Positions 1 through 9,318 of a stretch of DNA of 31,962 nucleotides are shown here, one piece after another. The translations under genes and the position numbers were made by a program. Source of the DNA: Lingula anatina (Eukaryota; Brachiopoda; Lingulata; Lingulida; Lingulidae); NCBI RefSeq assembly GCF_001039355.2, contig NW_019775416.1, forward strand, positions 308,811 through 340,772, written 5' to 3'. Below the pieces are notes generated by a model. It made no database searches. It had not been told where the DNA came from and saw only the letters and a program-made list of their open reading frames with translations. Position 1 is the stretch's first letter, and every line of letters begins with the position of its first letter.

Positions 1-599
1 ACAGATATACTTGATACAGACGATAAAATATGCCTATTACAACATGCATCTGGTGTAAACTGAAATTGCAGCCCGTTGGAGGAGTGTTGGTATTATCGCT
101 GATAAAATCACCATCAGCTCTAGAAAATCCTCCTGAGGCCCATTGACTGACGCTAAACACCCTAGTGAATATAACCAAGTGGTTGTCACAAGTAATTGTC
201 CTCTGGTCTGCTTGATATGAACGATCAAAGTTCACCAATTTAACATTGAGAGTAATGGGCGCAAGCCAATGTTTTACCCTAGTCCAAAATGAGAGCCTCG
301 TTCTGGGTTCACTAATCCGGTAACCGACTGTAAGAATCGCAACTATTGTCACCGAAGTTAGTAAGTAAGTCACGGAAGACCGTCACAGACAAAGAAAGAT
401 TGTCAACGAGAGCTGCAACTTTGGTGAATCCCACGGCAACACACCGAGGCATAACGGAAATTCCTCAACTCCGTTCAACACAACTTTCCTTAACTTCTCC
501 GTCTGTATGCACCATGCAGCTCAGTTGAGTCTCATAGACCTTTATCGTGATTGTCGTCACAGTACCACGTGACCCAGATCTGTTGCTTCATTTATGCAT
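1..599. other. left flank of the transposon, no gene recognised
   Basis: I see no convincing coding exon, RNA gene or repeat here. The open frames are short and lack recognisable motifs. A CACGTG E-box occurs at 566-571, just outside the proposed transposon end, so it need not belong to it. The stretch is probably host DNA at the insertion site. Confidence 0.5.
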
Positions 600-614
600 A
601 TTCTCGCAGTCGGA
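600..614 (+). repeat. left terminal inverted repeat with flanking AT
   Basis: ATTCTCGCAGTCGGA pairs with the reverse complement of 7248-7262, with one mismatch (C versus T at the sixth base). The outermost AT is read as the target duplication. Confidence 0.7.
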
Positions 615-615
615 A

Positions 616-623
616 TGACGTCA
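616..623. promoter_or_regulatory. CRE palindrome TGACGTCA in the left end
   Basis: A perfect 8-bp CREB/ATF palindrome lies about 140 bp upstream of the ATG of the nuclease gene and just inside the left inverted repeat. It is a plausible promoter element for that gene, but this rests on motif identity only. The right end has a related CACGTGAC sequence at about the same distance from its terminus. Confidence 0.4.
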
Positions 624-635
624 CAACCGGAAAAA

Positions 636-662
636 GTCCCTAACAACCAACCGCGTGGGGGC
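636..662 (+). repeat. left subterminal motifs shared with the right end
   Basis: Two motifs occur here: TCCCTAACAACC (637-648) and AACCGCGTGGGGGC (649-662). Both recur in inverted orientation near the right end (7198-7211 for the 14-mer; 7180-7193 for a TCCCTAGCAACC form). They are candidates for transposase (THAP) binding sites. Confidence 0.55.
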
Positions 663-760
663 TAAATCGGTCGTTCGGCGCTATCTCTCCTTGTACTCAA
701 TGGAGATGTGACAAAAAGGCTCTTCAAAAAAAGGGAATTTAATATAGTTCAAGTGGTAAA

Positions 761-3442
761 ATGTCTTTTCAATACGAAGAAGGACTTCGTCCAGACTCGG
801 CCAACAGATATAGGCACAAACTGGAGCTCTGTGGACAGGAAATTTGCCCATATAAGCTGCCGGCAGATGAGTGGGAAAACGATCCTAAACAATGGCCAGA
901 CGTGAGGACTCTTGATATTTTCGTCTTTTTGATCAAGAGCCCAAGTAAGTAAATACTTTAAAAAGTCTACTTAAGTAAGGTCAACACTACTTTGTGCTGT
1001 TTTTAGGGTTTTGGTAATCCAGTTTGTGGTATTTATGGAGAAGAATGAACAAACGTGTGAGGCATAAATAATACACCATAGTGTCTAATTTGTATCGTAT
1101 CATTTTAATCGTAGTTTGAAAGAATTGATGAGGAGAAAGATAGAACAGTGTTTAATTAAATTATACATTTCTAACTAGTATTTACTAAGTAAGTAATCCT
1201 TTTGCCCGATCAGTACGTGATACTAGGCACTTGTATAGTTACAGTTAGTATACTTAAGTTATCGGCTGTCCCTTTGTTGTTGGTGACTAATGGATTTTTT
1301 TGTTGCGTCAAGATTAATCTGCAGCACAGAGGCACATTTCAAATGACCTGTGCATTTGTATTAGTGAGTGTGTGTCTTTTCATAAACCAGCACTAAATTA
1401 CCTGTCCTTGAAAACTGACAAATTTTGGAATTTCTTTCAGGGTTGTACTCACTAGAGGCCATGGACAACTACCGTTCTCTAGAAGCACACACATTTTTCA
1501 CATCTGGTTGGGTCCAGACAGTGTACCATCTTGTGACAAAGAGTGGAAATTTCATTTTTAAAGCTGATGTTAGGCCATCATACAGAGTTACAGAAACTCC
1601 TCATCATCCCTGGGTGGCTGTGAAAAGCACTGGAGCTGTTATTACAGCCCACTGTGACTGCATGGCTGGGTAAGTCATTACTTAAATTTCCATAATACAT
1701 GTCTTTACAGTACTTGCTAGAGTAAAATTTTTGGGCAATTGCTGGTCATATATTAGTACCAATGATAGTTATTTCATACATTTCCGTATATTGGTTATGT
1801 TGGTTCAATACAGATTTCTTTATGTACAAATAAAATATTATAAGGATTGTGATCATCCTGAATGTAAAGTGTGACTTGCTGCATTGAGGGGGAAAAACAC
1901 TGCAAGTTCAATAAAGACTGCTATACATATTTACATAGAAATTGAGTGAATTATGCTTGAAAGCTAGATTTTATTTATCCACATGCATTGGAGTAAGATA
2001 CTATTATTGTATGTAATTGGCTATGTTTTGGTATCTCTCATGAATTTCATTTGTACTTTTCAGCTTAAGGGAGACATGTTCACATGCTGGAGCTCTCCTG
2101 TTTAAGATAGAGGCAGCAGTCAGGCTTGAAATCACAGCTACAGCATGTACCGATACAGCGTGTCAGTGGAACGACTGCTTTGTGGAAAATGTAGAGCCAG
2201 CGAAGGTTGCAGATATCAAGTTTTATACGTCTCAGGCCAAAGAGAAGTTAACACATAGCAAGAAGCCCAGGCATGTTCTGGAACCAGACCCCCCAGAAGT
2301 GCAAATGGAATTTTTGAAGTCACTCGCTTCATCTGGATCATGTGTCGGCATAAGTCTCTTCAAAGAGTTCAAGGATAGGTTTGTTGGTTTAGGGCCAAAA
2401 CCATCTCAGGAAAGACTTCCTCCACCACTCCGGTCTTTGTATGCTGATGGGAATGAAAAACTTTCAGGGGAAGAACTTGAAAGTGCTTGTGAGAGTGCTA
2501 AGGCTAAAGTTGAAGTAAACAATGCTCAAGTAACTTATGTAGAGCAAGTGACCAGAGCACAGGCAAACTCTAAGGCCTGGCATGACCAGCGTGTGGGAAG
2601 AATAACAGCTTCAATTGCTGGAGACTGTTTGACTACCAATCAAGAATCTCCTGCGCCTTCTCTGTTAAAGAAAATTGCTTCTGCTGGGAAAGCAGTGCAG
2701 TCGCCAGCAATTTCGTGGGGAAATGCTCATGAGGCAGATGCCATTAACCTGTACAAGGCGGTATATGGTGAAGGGAAAAAGAAAGTTTTTCCCAAAGGAC
2801 AGATATTGACAAGCAGCAGTATCCCCAACATCCACAAACAGTGCAGTGTCACAGGAGCTGGACTGTTTATTTCCCAAGCCAACCCCTGCCTAGGTGCCTC
2901 ACCAGACAGTATAGTGAGATGCAACTGCTGTGGTCAGGGGGTTCTAGAGGTGAAGTGCCCCTATAGTCTGAAAGACCAACCCTTTTTGGAAAAGTTTCCA
3001 GTCTATATAGATGAAAAATTTGCAAGTGAAACAAAATCATAAGTATTTTGCCCAGGCACAATTGCAAATGTACATTTGCGGCGTGTCATTTTGTGATTTT
3101 GTTGTGTGGACCCCCATTGATGTGATATTCACTAGAATTGAACGCAATGATACTTTCATAACACATATGGTGGGGAAGTTGGACATGCTCTGGAATAGAC
3201 ATGTGTTGCCTGAACTTGTAACCAGGCGGTTAGAGTTCAATTGTCCACCTGAAAATACTGCTATAGTCACTAATGGTGTTGCTACTCTATACTGTGTGTG
3301 TCAATCTCCAGAGGAAGGTGATATGGTGGGTTGTGACCGCTGTGATGAGTGGTTCCACCCAAAATGTATTGGATTAAAAGGACTGCCAAAATCTAAAACT
3401 TGGTACTGTAAAGCGTGCAGGAAAAGAAATAAGAAAGCCTAA
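761..3442 (+). CDS. SWIM-YqaJ nuclease-PHD protein, three exons, one frameshift
   Basis: Exons are 761-944, 1441-1669 and 2064-3442, with GTAAGT donors at 945 and 1670 and TTTCAG-type acceptors. Phases match at both junctions. Translation gives a SWIM zinc finger split by intron 2 (C133-x-C135, then C143-x-H145). A YqaJ/lambda-exonuclease domain follows, with RVGRITAS near residue 314, WGNAHE (E361), ASPDS (D419) and LEVK (E433, K435), so the metal-binding acidic residues and lysine are present. The frame ends at a TAA at 3040-3042. The next frame continues the domain ([13 protein letters not shown], then CDFVVWTP) and adds a C4HC3 PHD finger (YCVCQ...CDRCDEWFH...WYCKAC) before the stop at 3440-3442. 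The shift falls in or near the run AAAAATTT around 3012-3020, where one extra A would explain it. Known for the family: 5'-3' exonuclease or recombinase fold. Inferred: an accessory protein of the transposon, nuclear. Either a real lesion giving a 463-residue product or a sequence error. Confidence 0.8.
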
Positions 3443-3594
3443 TGGGTAAATTAGCAAGAGCTTAGTTTCTGCCTAGTCTGAGGTGCTTTTGTGCAAGGAT
3501 TTTTAGTAGATAAGTACGTGGTGCAATATTTTTGTATAAATACTAGTGGTCAGTTTTTTCAGTTATACTTTGTGCAATGTGTGTTCTTTTTTCT

Positions 3595-3764
3595 CAGTCA
3601 TAAACTGTGCAATATATATGAATATTATCAATATAAATACTCATTTTTTCTCAACCATTCATTGTGTAATAAGGGTACACAGTCATAAACTGTGCAATAT
3701 ATATGAATATTATCAATATAAATACTCATTTTTTCTCAACCATTCATTGTGTAATAAGGGTACA
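3595..3764 (+). repeat. 85-bp direct tandem duplication in the 3' UTR
   Basis: The segment at 3595-3679 is repeated directly at 3680-3764 with no difference that I can see. It lies after the stop of the nuclease gene and before its poly(A) signal. The near identity implies a recent duplication or polymerase slippage. Confidence 0.85.
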
Positions 3765-3820
3765 CAAATGTAAGAGCTTTTTGTCATGGGGAATATTTTA
3801 TTTTATATTTTATAGATAAG

Positions 3821-3826
3821 AATAAA
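3821..3826 (+). terminator. poly(A) signal of the nuclease gene
   Basis: AATAAA lies 379 bp after the stop codon at 3442. It is the first canonical signal I noticed in the 3' region and sits next to the opposing signal of the transposase gene. Confidence 0.5.
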
Positions 3827-3855
3827 GACAAAATTGAATTTGAGAAATTTATAGT

Positions 3856-3861
3856 TTTATT
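3856..3861 (-). terminator. poly(A) signal of the transposase gene
   Basis: The plus-strand TTTATT reads AATAAA on the minus strand, about 245 bp after the transposase stop. It lies 30 bp from the plus-strand signal, so the two transcripts probably overlap or nearly meet at their 3' ends. Confidence 0.5.
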
Positions 3862-4105
3862 CAAATCCCTCAAAAGTGAAACCTTTATCCATTCTGTTTA
3901 TAAAAACTATACAGTAACACAACAGTACAGCAAAAATTGATGCTACATTAGCACATAGATAAAGGGCAGCAAAGCAAACTACTCTTACTAGACCACAGTT
4001 GAGCACCACTGTTCTAAAGATACACGATTCATTTAATTTATACATAATATAAAAAATGACCCAATTCTGTAAACCCCTAGCTACTTCACTTATGTCCTAT
4101 ACGCT

Positions 4106-7100
4106 TCACTCTTCTTTTGACCCTTCTTTATACACAATTCCGTCACCCATGTTCAACAAACAACAGCACACTTGTATAATTTTATCACAGTTGGCTAAAT
4201 TCATGTCCATGTTCTCATCCCTTATACTTTGAAGAAAACGGAGGGGCAAAGGGCCCTTCAAAATGCAATATCTGTTTTTTAATAGACCAATAACGCGCTC
4301 TATGTGGATTCTCACAGATGCTATTTTTCGTGAAATTTCCAATTCCTTAGCTGGCAATTGTCCTCCTTTCCCTTTCGTAAATGCAGGAGTAAGTAGTTCA
4401 GCACCACACCTTGACGCAAAGTCATCTTTAAGTGTGAACCCCCTATCCGCTAAAATCTGGTCACCAGGCAAATGTATGTCCGAACTTATAAACCCAGAGT
4501 CCCTTACTATTTTTTTATCTGTTGCCCTCCCACCCCACGCTCTTGAAATAAAATTAATTGCCCCTAAAGGTGTACATGATATAAAAAATTTGATGGTACA
4601 ATGTTTTTTGTACTGGCTGTAACACTGTGCCCGAGCTAATAAATTCCTGGGGGCATCAATAAAGATCTCAAAGCAATCAATAATCGAAGTCAATCTAGGG
4701 AATTTTGACTTAAAAACAGGGGGAATTGTAGCCAATACAGATTCCCTGTCCTGTGGCTGAACTAAAAAATCCAACTTCTGATGCATCAGATCAATCCACT
4801 TCCAAAAGTTATCTATCATCGTGGACTTGGGCAAACCCCTGAGATGTGACAGAAAGTCAAAAGAAACATTGTGCTTTAACTTGACAAGTGTTAAAAATAG
4901 TTGTTCCCTCAAAGGAATACTACACTTTACACCTTCACTTGGAAAACAATGGCTCAGGAACAAAAACAACTTCAAAAAATAATTCCACGACAATCCCGTC
5001 AACATTTTGCAAGCCTCATCGTTCCCTTCCACAGACACAGATGACAAAGTTGAAGAACCATTCATCATACTTTCCAGAACTGCCACCTTTGCAAGCGCAT
5101 TGTCTCTTTCCTCTCGAAGATTAGAGATTTCTAGGAGAAACATCTCTCTTTCAGATTCTTCAAGTGACTTTGAAAAACCTCTGGCTTCTTCTGGTGTTTC
5201 TGGTGCCTTTGCTGAAATGGGAATTCAAAACTATTAGATGAACTACTACTTTGTTTTTCATCTGTGCAGTCATTGTCAATAATAAGCTAATAAAAAGCAA
5301 TTGTTTATGTTGTTTATATTAAAGTTAAACTACCTGTTTTAAAATTTGCACTCTAGTAGTAAAGAAACATAATAAAACCTCAGATCATGTTTAAAAATTA
5401 AGATATCATGCACTGGATTGTAATTTCAAATCTACAAAAGTTTTATTCATGCAAGTCTCCGGAAAAAAATAAGCAGTATCATCTGCAACAACTATGAAGT
5501 TGTTCTTTTAAATTTAATATTACTTACACCTAGTTTCATCTCTACAGTTGGCAAGATTTTCACAGGTTGACAGATCTTCTACACAGTTAGGGTGGCCAGT
5601 AACATCATCTGAGGATTCTACTAGGCTGGGGGAGTCTGCAGTTTCAGGCATGATGGTACAGTTTGTGGGATCACGCATCATCAATCTCTTCTTTGCTGGA
5701 GGATCATGAACTGTAATGAAAGAATAAGGATTTAAACTGAAAAGCAGACATTATAATTAATGAAAGCAATTTGTGTGATATCTTTTCAAAAATCAATTTC
5801 AAAATGTTCAAAGGATTAAGCACTAAAAGAAACATTCCATATTCTTTCAATATAATCTTTCAATAGAAAACTGACAATATGGGTTTAATCAAATTTTTCT
5901 AGGAAACTTTGGATGCTTATTCTAGGGAGCTATATGTGAACATGTAACATGCTGATGTGTTTCATACACTTTGTAACCATTTTTTTTTTCAGCAGACAGC
6001 TTACTAGATACTTGTTTAAGTAATATTCGTGACAACGGCACTCACCATTGGTTTGTGAGCGATTTACAATCCTTTCATATCGATCCACTTTCATCTCTGC
6101 ATTTTGGATCACCCGAGCACTTGTGGTGGGAAATACATTTGGCACGTAATCAGGGTGTGTAGGATCATTGACTCTGAGACCTAAAGAAAAACAAAAAGAA
6201 TTGTTACTAAATTTTTTGTACTTTTATTTACAGTTATTGACAGTTAAAATTTGTGAACTATGTCATTATTTGGACTTTTTATTATGACGAAAGTTAATTG
6301 TACTTTCCTAAAGATTTCAAGTGTTTGGCACCAGCTTTGTTTTGATTTGACATAAAAAAAACTCCAAATTTAAAAGACACATATATAGACTTATTTAANT
6401 TTTTACATGAACATTGTCCTTTAATGCACAGCTCTGGCCTGTAATTGTGCCAACAAGGTGTCAACCCAAAATTATTTCACACTGATCATTATCACACAGG
6501 TGAACATCAATTAAAGCACCTTTCCTTGCCCTAATTCATAGGAAACTGATTGACCTGACACTAACAGCTTAACTGATCTATAACTACACAGTACGGTAGC
6601 AGTATTGAACAAAAGGCATGGCTGATCATTATCACACAGGTGGGTAGCTGAACACCTTACCTTGCAATAATTAACGGGAAGCTGGTCGATCTGACTCAAA
6701 CAGCTTTCAACAGCTGTTAGTGTCAGTTTGGCAAGATTTGTAAATTTCCATAAAGAAAACCAAAATAAATAAAACTCTGCACAATTTAACGACAGTCTGG
6801 AATTATTTGAAGTTGAACAATGATAAAATCGTTGATTTAGCCATGTCAGCAGGTGCCATTAGCACAGATGTAGTATTAATATGATATTCTACTCTAAAAA
6901 GAATTCAAAACCCATCTAACCTGTTAGAAAGTGCAAAGAGCAGACATAAGAGGAACTTCCTCGCGGCGACCATAGTTTTGATCTGTCAACACTGCCGTCG
7001 CTATTTATCCTTGCCCTGTTTATTGCTGACAGCCATTTTTCCCTTCTGAATTTCTCATTAGGTATTACAAAAAACTTGATTTCACTTCCTTTGTGTTTTC

Positions 7101-7137
7101 TCGAAGAACAGCCAACTATACAGCAAGTTTTTGGCAT
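4106..7137 (-). CDS. THAP-DDE transposase, four exons, intact
   Basis: Exons on the minus strand are 7137-6921, 6180-6046, 5710-5528 and 5211-4106. All junctions are phase 1 with GT donors and AG acceptors, giving 546 residues plus stop. Exon 1 is a THAP zinc finger: C5 and C10, W35, and C66-x2-H69. The VPNVF motif follows in exon 2, equivalent to the family's AVPTIF box. A charged helical stretch (about 190-228) looks like a coiled coil. A helix-turn-helix lies near 279-323. The DDE domain of the HARBI1/Tnp_4 class has D357 (IDCFEI), D434 (LADRGF) and E483 (HIERVI), and all three catalytic residues are present. Role: sequence-specific binding and cut-and-paste transposition in the nucleus. 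The start lies about 110 bp inside the right inverted repeat. I see no lesion, so it may be active or only recently silenced. Domestication is possible but less likely, given the surviving element ends. Confidence 0.85.
6399..6399. other. single ambiguous base N in intron 1 of the transposase gene
   Basis: An isolated N in an AT-rich intron. I see no duplication on its two sides, unlike the three other Ns, so it may be a simple ambiguous base. Confidence 0.6.
6482..6726. repeat. diverged tandem repeat with an internal inverted repeat, intronic
   Basis: A segment beginning CTGATCATTATCACACAGG at 6482 recurs at 6622 (period 140), and similarity continues for about 90 bp at a lower level. A perfect 15-bp inverted pair, CTGACACTAACAGCT (6555-6569) and its complement (6712-6726), spans the two copies. 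It could be the remnant of a small inserted element in intron 1 of the transposase gene. Confidence 0.6.
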
Positions 7138-7179
7138 CTTTATCTCTTGTCTGCTTCACGTCTTATACATAGACTGATC

Positions 7180-7211
7180 GCGGTTGCTAGGGAGTTTGCC
7201 CCCACGCGGTT
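7180..7211 (-). repeat. right subterminal motifs
   Basis: Read on the minus strand, these are AACCGCGTGGGGGC (7211-7198) and TCCCTAGCAACC within 7193-7180. They match the left subterminal motifs in inverted orientation. The 14-mer is a similar distance from each element end (about 48-50 bp). Confidence 0.55.
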
Positions 7212-7247
7212 TTTTTCTGCGCGCGCACATGGGTGTCACGTGGGCTA

Positions 7248-7262
7248 TCCGACTGCAAGAAT
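7248..7262 (-). repeat. right terminal inverted repeat with flanking AT
   Basis: TCCGACTGCAAGAAT is the reverse complement of the left end (600-614) with one mismatch. The final AT is read as the second copy of the target duplication. Confidence 0.7.
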
Positions 7263-7593
7263 TGAGGTGAGGTTTACTAAAACGCTTTTTTCTACTAATT
7301 AATTGTTTTTTATAATTTTTAAATGGCGGGGATCGATTAAAACATACCTCTAATGTATAGATTGAGTGCTGAATCTTCAGAATTCGAGAAATAGATTTTT
7401 ATGAGTCTATTCGATCTCCTTTCATTGCTTGCGACGTGCGTCTTGCACAGCGCTCGTCTCTCTTGCTAACTCCGTGCGAGGGGAGTAAGTTACTCTTGCG
7501 GCCTCTCCTTGCAGGCTATTCGTAGAATCTTTTGGACGTGTCCAACAACCTCCGTGCGTGCTTACGGGCTGTCTGCAAAATGGAGATTGCGTA
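7263..7593. other. right flank of the transposon, no gene recognised
   Basis: AT-rich to about 7400, then more GC-rich. The end (about 7561-7580, CTTACGGGCTGTCTGC) matches the reverse complement of 8200-8215 at most positions. The foldback cluster to the right may therefore begin within this stretch. I see no gene. Confidence 0.45.
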
Positions 7594-8142
7594 AAGCCTA
7601 GGTCCCAACTACGTTTTGGACGCACGGTTTTTAGGTTCCTTGCGTCCGGCTAGGACGTAGCTAGATCGCAGGGAAGGAATCGGGAAGGAGTTCGTGCGTG
7701 AGGAGCACGCCCATCGTGCGACTTTTGGAGGACGCAAACAGCACGTAGAAACTTTTCGACATGATCAACAGCCGCTACGTGCGATCTAGCTACGTCCTAG
7801 CCGGACGCAAGGAACCTAAAAACNGGCTAGGACGTAGCTAGATCGCAGGGAAGGAATCGGGAAGGAGTTCGTGCGTGAGGAGCACGCCCATCGTGCGACT
7901 TTTGGAGGACGCAAACAGCACGTAGAAACTTTTCGACATGATCAACAGCCGCTACGTGCGATCTAGCAACGTCCTAGCCGGACGCAAGGAACCAAAAAAT
8001 CGTGCGTCCAAAACGTAGTTGGGACCTAGGCTTAACTTTTCGACATGATCAACAGCCGCTACGTGCGATCTAGCTACGTCCTGGTCGGACGCAAGGAACC
8101 TAAAAAACCGTGAGTCCAAAACGTAGTTGGCACCCAGGCTTA
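7594..8142. mobile_element. GC-rich foldback element with nested or duplicated copies
   Basis: A left arm of about 77 bp at 7594-7670 (starting AAGCCTAGGTCCCAACTACG) is the near-perfect reverse complement of 7957-8033. A truncated right arm lies at 7780-7823 and a further, more diverged one at 8064-8142. The interior, about 7671-7779, is repeated after the N at 7824. No coding capacity is seen, so this fits a non-autonomous inverted-repeat (MITE-like) family whose ends read AAGCCTnGGT. Copy number here is uncertain because of the N. Confidence 0.65.
7648..8000 (+). repeat. 176-bp direct duplication across an N
   Basis: The sequence 7648-7823 is repeated from 7825 with offset 177 and a few substitutions near the end. 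The copies are separated only by N7824. This may be an unmerged contig overlap or haplotype pair rather than biology. Confidence 0.75.
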
Positions 8143-8234
8143 AGAAGGACTTGCGTGGGACGTGAGATTCTGCGCAAAATTTGGACGCAAACAGCCCGTA
8201 AGAGCCCGTACGGCCGGTTGTGACCGAGGCTTAA
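8143..8234. mobile_element. fragment of a related foldback end
   Basis: The segment ends GGTTGTGACCGAGGCTTAAG, whose complement starts TTAAGCCTCGGT, like the ends of the neighbouring foldback element. An internal CAGCCCGTAAG part matches the complement of about 7561-7575. It may be the right end of a second, nested member of the same family. Confidence 0.45.
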
Positions 8235-8976
8235 GATACATGTATATAGGCGCTACATGTACGGTACGTTGTCGGTGCAGCCCCATCGATTTTTGTCCAT
8301 GTGGTCAGAATAAGGAATAAGCACAATTTCAAATTCATGCAATTTAATTATACTAACTTTAAAATAATATGCCTCCTACAACCACCAAAGGTGGAAGGGA
8401 AAGTGACCAACAACAGGTCCAACCATTAACACTATCGCCCCAAGTCTACCGAACATAGTCCGTACGGGAACTGTGCAATGCCATCTACAATATTGCTATG
8501 ACCTACAGGCCTGTGATTTTAGAAATGTGTCAAAAACTTTAGCTTGGCAAAATCGTAGAGGGTACGGAGGCTGTCAATCCGAACGGATTCGTGCGATTTC
8601 GCATGGCCACTGTCTCCCTCCGCACCTCCCCCCAAAGAGACACATCTATACGGACATCGCATGGTAAATGTAATATACATGTAGGCCTAAGTTCTGGTTG
8701 TCCACTAGAACCATGTATCTATCCGTGTGCAGAACGAGTCAACTCTTACTGTCTGTGAAATAGGCTAGGATTCGTGTAAATTAGTATTTCCTTAAATGTA
8801 ATTGCGAAGTAAATCCAAACACCGTTAATGCCTTTACTACATACACACTAGTACATGAACACTGTAGATACACACAATCTAATTGCGATCCAAATCTAAA
8901 AAAACATATAGACCCCCTATATTAAAAATTATGAAAGTGTAGTAAAACGAATATTGCCGCTTTGTTGTAGGTATAA
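8235..8976. other. intergenic, nothing recognised
   Basis: Mixed-composition DNA with short open frames lacking known motifs. I see no supported gene, RNA or repeat. Confidence 0.4.
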
Positions 8977-9318
8977 TTAATCTTGGCACAGCAAGTTCCA
9001 AATAACGATATATATGACCATTTGGTACATGTACCATATGGGTTTGAAATGAACATCATCACCATGCCAGTGCTGCAAAACGTCAAACAAATCAAACTTG
9101 GAGTATATAAGCATTTTTTTAATTTCCTAATCACAGATGCGCTGACTGCATTCAACTGCTTGTATTATATTGCTCACAGAATAAAGCTTTGAATGATCGA
9201 CCTGCGGTAAATTTTAATATTATATCTTAGTTGTTTTTAGTGTCACAGGAACGACTCGGTCAATGAACCAAGCTAAATCAAGCGCATATGTGCAGCGTAT
9301 ATATCATTAATATACCTT
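8977..9318 (-). pseudogene. decayed 3' fragment of an NXPE-like gene
   Basis: On the minus strand the segment aligns by eye with the last third of the four intact NXPE-like genes to the right. It retains AVSASVIRK-like residues, the Y-x-P start of the last domain segment, and the downstream CTTGGCACA stop region. The active-site region has lost its HWNxDGVH reading through substitutions and indels, and the frame is broken several times. The 5' two thirds are absent. This shows that the array once extended further left, or that a fragment was copied there long ago. It is much more diverged than the intact copies are from each other. Confidence 0.7.

Larger units (their letters stand above)
600..7262. 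mobile_element. autonomous two-gene DNA transposon, ISL2EU/PHIS-like
   Basis: Seen: an imperfect terminal inverted repeat starts TCTCGCAGTCGGA at 602 and ends TCCGACTGCAAGA at 7260 (12 of 13 bases pair). The dinucleotide AT sits immediately outside both ends (600-601 and 7261-7262), as expected for a 2-bp target duplication. Between the ends lie exactly two convergent spliced genes: a SWIM-YqaJ-PHD nuclease gene and a THAP-DDE transposase gene. Known, from memory: ISL2EU elements, related to PIF/Harbinger, carry a DDE transposase plus a YqaJ-type protein and duplicate AT. Inferred: this is a single element that was recently autonomous. The transposase is intact, while the accessory gene has one frameshift. 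The exact family could be wrong, since PIF/Harbinger itself usually duplicates 3 bp. Confidence 0.75.

Noticed and set aside
761-3442. Reading the YqaJ gene as a viral recombinase from an integrated virus
   Set aside because: YqaJ domains are named after phage proteins, but this gene is spliced, has SWIM and PHD domains, and lies within transposon ends beside a DDE transposase. No viral structural gene is present.
4263-4622. Plus-strand 119-codon open frame
   Set aside because: Antisense shadow of the DDE domain of the transposase exon.
7422-7625. Minus-strand open frame in the foldback cluster flank
   Set aside because: It lies in GC-rich repeat DNA, has no domain and runs into the repeat arm.
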